From NCBI RefSeq assembly GCF_003967355.1, contig NZ_BIFH01000019.1:62001-126000 (forward strand): DNA of 64,000 bases. Reading direction: 5' to 3'. The notes beneath the pieces are model-generated. The model was given only the letters and a program-made list of their open reading frames with translations. It ran no database searches and was not told the DNA's origin. Position 1 is the stretch's first letter. Every line of letters begins with the position of its first letter. Below, in pieces: positions 61,035 through 64,000 of this stretch. A program made the position numbers and the translations under genes. This DNA comes from Embleya hyalina (GTDB taxonomy: Bacteria > Actinomycetota > Actinomycetes > Streptomycetales > Streptomycetaceae).

Positions 61035-62258
61035 ATGAGCGAGCAACAACGCGTCGTCTACGCGAGCGCCGTCTACGACCAGGACGAAGTCGACGCCGTC
61101 ATGGCGGTGCTGACACAGGGTCAGAACGGCCTGCGGATCGGCCCGAACGTCGCCGAGATGGAGCGCCGCGTGGCCGACCTGTTCGGCAAGCGCCACGGCG
61201 TCATGGTCAGTTCCGGCTCCGCCGCGCTGTTCCTGGCCCTGGAGATCCTCGACCTGCCGGTCGGCTCCGAGGTGATCACCTCGCCCCTGACGTTCTCCAC
61301 CGACCTGTCCTGCCTGCTGCGCGCGGGCATGGTGCCGGTGTTCGTGGACGTCGAGCCCGACACCTTCCAGATCGACGTCACCCGGATCGAGGAGATGATC
61401 GGCGACGAGACCCGCGCGATCCTCGTGCCCAACCTCGCCGGCAACGCGCCCGACTGGGACGCCATCCGCGCCATCGCCGACCGACACGACCTCAAGGTGA
61501 TCGAGGACTCCTGCGACGCGGTGGGCGCGACCCTGCGCGGCACGCCCACCGGCGCGCGCTCCGACATCTCGGTCACCAGCTTCTCGCTGTCGCACATCAT
61601 CACCGCGGCGGGCAGCGGCGGCATGGTCATGCTCGACGACGACGCCATGCGCGACCGCTGCCTGACCCTGCGCGGCTGGGGCCGACGTTCGGAGGCGCAA
61701 CTGTTCGGGTCCAAGGCCGGTTCCCGGGACTTCTGGACCGACCTGGACGGCATCAGCTACGACAACATGTTCATCTTCGACGAGGCCGGCTGGAACTTCC
61801 TGCCCACCGAACTGTGCGCGGCGTTCGGCGTCCAGCAGGTCAGGAAGCTGGACCGCAACTACGAACGCCGGCAGCACAACTTCACCCGGTTCTCCGAAGT
61901 GCTGCGCCGCCATCCGAAGCACTTCACGCCGCCCCGGCAGACGGACGGGCTGAACACGGCGTGGTTGTCGTACTGCTTCCTGGTCAGGCCCGACGCCGGG
62001 TTCGCCCGCAGCGACCTGCAGCAGTACCTGGAGGGGCACGGCATCGACACCCGTGTGGTGTGGACCGGCAACGCCGCCCGCCAGCCCTTCATGAAGAACG
62101 CGACGTTCCGGCAGCCCGCCGCCGGCCTTCCGGGCGCCGACGAGGTGATGGAGTACGGGATGCTGATCTCCTGCAACCACGGCCTCACCGACGACATGAT
62201 CGACCACGTCGCCGCGCGGATCGACGCGTTCGTCGGCCGACTCGACACACGTTCGTGA
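61035..62258 (+). CDS. DegT-fold PLP/PMP enzyme with His in place of catalytic Lys
   Basis: A 407-residue protein of the DegT/DnrJ/EryC1 fold. The cofactor Asp in LKVIEDSCDAVGATL and SSGSAAL motif are present. At the site of the Schiff-base lysine it has SFSLSHIITAAGSGG, so H187 stands where aminotransferases have Lys. The same change is seen in 3-deoxysugar dehydrases (RfbH/E1, ColD type), which use PMP. The CxC...C cysteines that bind the Fe-S cluster in E1 are absent, so it is nearer ColD in that respect. It follows an SDR and a VOC-like gene; the role is unclear. ATG follows CGAAGGGCAATCCC. Confidence 0.8.
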   Translation: MSEQQRVVYASAVYDQDEVDAVMAVLTQGQNGLRIGPNVAEMERRVADLFGKRHGVMVSSGSAALFLALEILDLPVGSEVITSPLTFSTDLSCLLRAGMVPVFVDVEPDTFQIDVTRIEEMIGDETRAILVPNLAGNAPDWDAIRAIADRHDLKVIEDSCDAVGATLRGTPTGARSDISVTSFSLSHIITAAGSGGMVMLDDDAMRDRCLTLRGWGRRSEAQLFGSKAGSRDFWTDLDGISYDNMFIFDEAGWNFLPTELCAAFGVQQVRKLDRNYERRQHNFTRFSEVLRRHPKHFTPPRQTDGLNTAWLSYCFLVRPDAGFARSDLQQYLEGHGIDTRVVWTGNAARQPFMKNATFRQPAAGLPGADEVMEYGMLISCNHGLTDDMIDHVAARIDAFVGRLDTRS

Positions 62259-62261
62259 GTT

Positions 62262-62305
62262 CACGCCCGGCCGCGCGAGACGATGGGATCGCGCGGCCGG
62301 GCGTG
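62262..62305. terminator. 17-bp stem hairpin
   Basis: CACGCCCGGCCGCGCGA (62262-62278) pairs with its exact complement (62289-62305) around a 10-base loop. It lies between convergent genes and can end both. Confidence 0.75.
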
Positions 62306-62311
62306 CCGACG

Positions 62312-63259
62312 TCAATCGGTGGCGAGGGCCGCGCGCAGGGCCGCGCACACCTCGTCGAGTGCCCGCGAGCAGGCCGGGACGGCGGCGAAGTACGACAGGA
62401 AGCCGTGCAGCATGCCGGGATACGGACGGAAGTCCACCGCGACGCCGGCTTTCGTCAAGGCGACGGCGTAGGCCGCGAAGTCGTCGCGCCCGTGGTCGTA
62501 TCCGGGCGCGACGACGATCGCCGGGGGCAGACCGGACAGGTCGCTCGCGTGCAGGGGGGAGAGGTACGGGTCGCGCGGATCGTGCCCGGCCGCGTACGCC
62601 GCCCACATGGAACGGGCGGTCTCCGCGCCGACCATGGGCGCGTGGGCCATCTCGGTCCAACCAGCGCGCTCGGACACCGCGTCCAAGCCGGGGTAGGCGA
62701 GCAGTTGACAGCGAAACGTCGGCCCGCCGCGGTCGCGGGCCGCCAGGCAGGCGACGGTCGCCAGATTGGCGCCGGCACTGTCCCCGCCCACGGCCACACG
62801 CGTGGGGTCGCCGCCGATCTCGGCGGCGTGCCCGGCGACCCACGACGCGGCCGCGTAGAAGTCCGCGGGCCCCGCGGGGTAGGGGTTCTCGGGCGCCAGG
62901 CGGTAGTCGACGGACACGACCAACACCTCGGCCCGAACGGCGATCTCCCGGCACAACGCGTCGTGGGTGTCGAGGTCGCAGACGCACCATCCCCCGCCGT
63001 GGCCGAAGACCAGCACGGGCAGCGGCGTCGCGGGGGACGGCGTATAGACGCGTACGGGGACGCGGCCGTCCGGGCCGGGCAGGGTGCGGTCCTCGACACG
63101 GTGGACCGCGGACCTCGGTTGGCGGGCGGCGGCGACCCTGGCGTGTTCCCGGATCGCTCGCACACTGTCCGCGGTGACGGGGGGCATGGTGGGAACGTCC
63201 ACCATGAGGGCCGCCAGTTCGGGCGGAAGCAGCGGATAGTCGTTCGGATCGAAGCTCAT
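62312..63259 (-). CDS. Alpha/beta hydrolase, HSL-type esterase
   Basis: A 315-residue esterase of the hormone-sensitive lipase family. HGGGW gives the oxyanion hole, GDSAGANLA the nucleophile Ser, and the C-terminal PGYDHGRDD and MLHGFLS hold the acid and His. VDYRLAPENPYPAGPADFYAA is the usual cap-adjacent segment. It has no signal peptide and so acts on intracellular esters. It is downstream of a Baeyer-Villiger-type monooxygenase in the same direction, and could cleave the ester made by it. ATG follows CGAGGTAGGTC. Confidence 0.88.
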   Translation of the reverse strand: MSFDPNDYPLLPPELAALMVDVPTMPPVTADSVRAIREHARVAAARQPRSAVHRVEDRTLPGPDGRVPVRVYTPSPATPLPVLVFGHGGGWCVCDLDTHDALCREIAVRAEVLVVSVDYRLAPENPYPAGPADFYAAASWVAGHAAEIGGDPTRVAVGGDSAGANLATVACLAARDRGGPTFRCQLLAYPGLDAVSERAGWTEMAHAPMVGAETARSMWAAYAAGHDPRDPYLSPLHASDLSGLPPAIVVAPGYDHGRDDFAAYAVALTKAGVAVDFRPYPGMLHGFLSYFAAVPACSRALDEVCAALRAALATD

Positions 63260-63312
63260 GACCTACCTCGGGGATGTGGGAGCCGACGGATGTACGGATC
63301 GGCCGGGCGGGC

Positions 63313-64000
63313 TCAGGTGAGGAGGTATTCGTCCTCCCGCGGCGCGCGGGTCATCCACCAGTAGTCGACCAGGCGCCAGGGGTTGGAGACGACCACGCGG
63401 CCGGAAGCGTTGCGGTAGTAGCCGCGAACGGAGGGGTGGCTCCAGACGAGACCGTCCAGGGCCCGGTCGACGGTCTCGTTGTAGGCGTCGTGCGCCTGTT
63501 CGGTGGGCTCGATCGCGGTGGCGCCGCGGGCGTGCATGAGGCCCAGGCAACCGAGGATGTAGTTGACCTGCGTCTCGCTGACGATGTTGACGCCGGCGCC
63601 GTGGTTCGGGGCGGAGTTGGGGCCGCCGATGACGAAGAAGTTCGGGAACCCGGGCACGGTGATCCCGTGCAGGGCGCGGGGGTCCTCCTCGCCCCAGACG
63701 TCGCGCAGGGCGACGTGGTCGCGGCCGGTGACGTCGATGCCGTCGAGCATGGGCAGGAGGTGGTACCCGGTGGCCAGGACGACGACGTCGACCTCGACGA
63801 CCTCGCCGTCGGCGGTGGCCAGGCCCTCGGCGGTGGCGTGGGTGATCGCCGAGGTCTCCAGGCGGACGTGGTCGCGCCGCAACATGCGGTACCAGTCGCA
63901 GTCGCGCAGGATGCGCTTGCCGAACGGCGGATAGGCCGGGACGGCCTTCGCGAGGAGGTCGGGCCGGCCGTCGAGTTCCTCGCGGGCGTAGGCGAGCAGC
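63313..64000 (-). CDS. Flavin monooxygenase, Baeyer-Villiger type, C-terminal part
   Basis: Partial gene running off the right edge; about 229 C-terminal residues are present. They include YPPFGKRILRDCDWYRMLRR, the VVLATGYHLLPML motif with the characteristic ATGY, PGFPNFFVIGGPNSAPNHGAGV and a C-terminal WSHPSVRGYYRNASGRVVV segment. These are features of Baeyer-Villiger monooxygenases near the 4-hydroxyacetophenone/cyclohexanone type. The N-terminal FAD and NADPH motifs are outside the window. It lies upstream of an esterase gene in the same direction, suggesting ketone-to-ester oxidation. Confidence 0.85.
   Translation of the reverse strand, partial: LLAYAREELDGRPDLLAKAVPAYPPFGKRILRDCDWYRMLRRDHVRLETSAITHATAEGLATADGEVVEVDVVVLATGYHLLPMLDGIDVTGRDHVALRDVWGEEDPRALHGITVPGFPNFFVIGGPNSAPNHGAGVNIVSETQVNYILGCLGLMHARGATAIEPTEQAHDAYNETVDRALDGLVWSHPSVRGYYRNASGRVVVSNPWRLVDYWWMTRAPREDEYLLT

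Overview
The window is high-GC DNA with strong G/C bias at third codon positions. The gene content (SARP-type regulator, many TetR and two-component systems, secreted chitinase and proteases, SpoIIE-type phosphatase, actinomycete-type vanRS/vanKHAX locus) points to a chromosome of a filamentous actinomycete of the Streptomycetaceae type. I see no rRNA, tRNA, CRISPR array, transposase or phage gene. Many genes lack a Shine-Dalgarno sequence and instead carry a -10-like hexamer (TAnnnT) 6-7 nt before the start codon, which indicates leaderless mRNAs.

Layout. 1-10 kb: accessory enzymes and regulators (end of an MDR oxidoreductase with a divergent TetR, an HNH-like protein, a tandem pair of TIGR04222 membrane proteins, VOC and isochorismatase-like enzymes, two secreted proteins, an APH-type kinase, DinB, LysR). 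10-14 kb: a membrane protein, a decayed NB-ARC (AfsR-like) fragment, a PPOX-like enzyme, an SMP-30-like enzyme and a hypothetical. 14.4-19.2 kb: a large SARP/NB-ARC/TPR regulator divergent from a TetX-like flavin monooxygenase, with four direct repeats between them. 19.3-25.4 kb: a glycopeptide-resistance locus, vanRS divergent from vanK and vanHAX; active-site residues of VanA and VanX are intact. No vanJ is visible. A short proline/threonine leader ORF precedes vanK, and its promoter copies that of vanH.

25.5-29.8 kb: a membrane protein/methyltransferase pair, then a zone with remnants (an AraC tail and an ORF without a proper end). 29.8-37 kb: a short-chain dehydrogenase/TetR pair sharing a 22-bp palindrome, then an ABC exporter divergent from a LiaS/NarL-type two-component system. 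37.3-41 kb: secreted trypsin-like protease, a TetR/Dabb pair behind a double CTAACG palindrome, a secreted small protein and a methyltransferase. 41.1-46.9 kb: a coupled operon (lipoprotein, HlyD-like adaptor, ABC ATPase, permease) divergent from an OmpR-type two-component system that resembles VanRS. 46.8-50.2 kb: a secreted peptidase and a GH18 chitinase with DasR-type boxes. 50.2-58.4 kb: a NarL two-component system, MmpL transporter, two TetR regulators and a PAS-GAF-SpoIIE-HATPase protein. 58.4-64 kb: an oxidative cluster (aldo/keto reductase, VOC-like protein, SDR, a PLP-fold enzyme with His in place of the catalytic Lys, an HSL-type esterase and a Baeyer-Villiger-type monooxygenase running off the window).

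How they work together. VanR/VanS probably senses glycopeptide and switches on VanH (pyruvate to D-lactate), VanA (D-Ala-D-Lac ligase), VanX (D-Ala-D-Ala hydrolysis) and VanK (cross-bridge addition). The three ABC or MmpL transport loci each sit beside their own two-component system, the usual arrangement for envelope-stress or antibiotic detoxification modules. The terminal cluster combines reductases, a Baeyer-Villiger-type enzyme and an esterase, a set suited to converting ketones to esters and cleaving them; this is inferred from family membership only.
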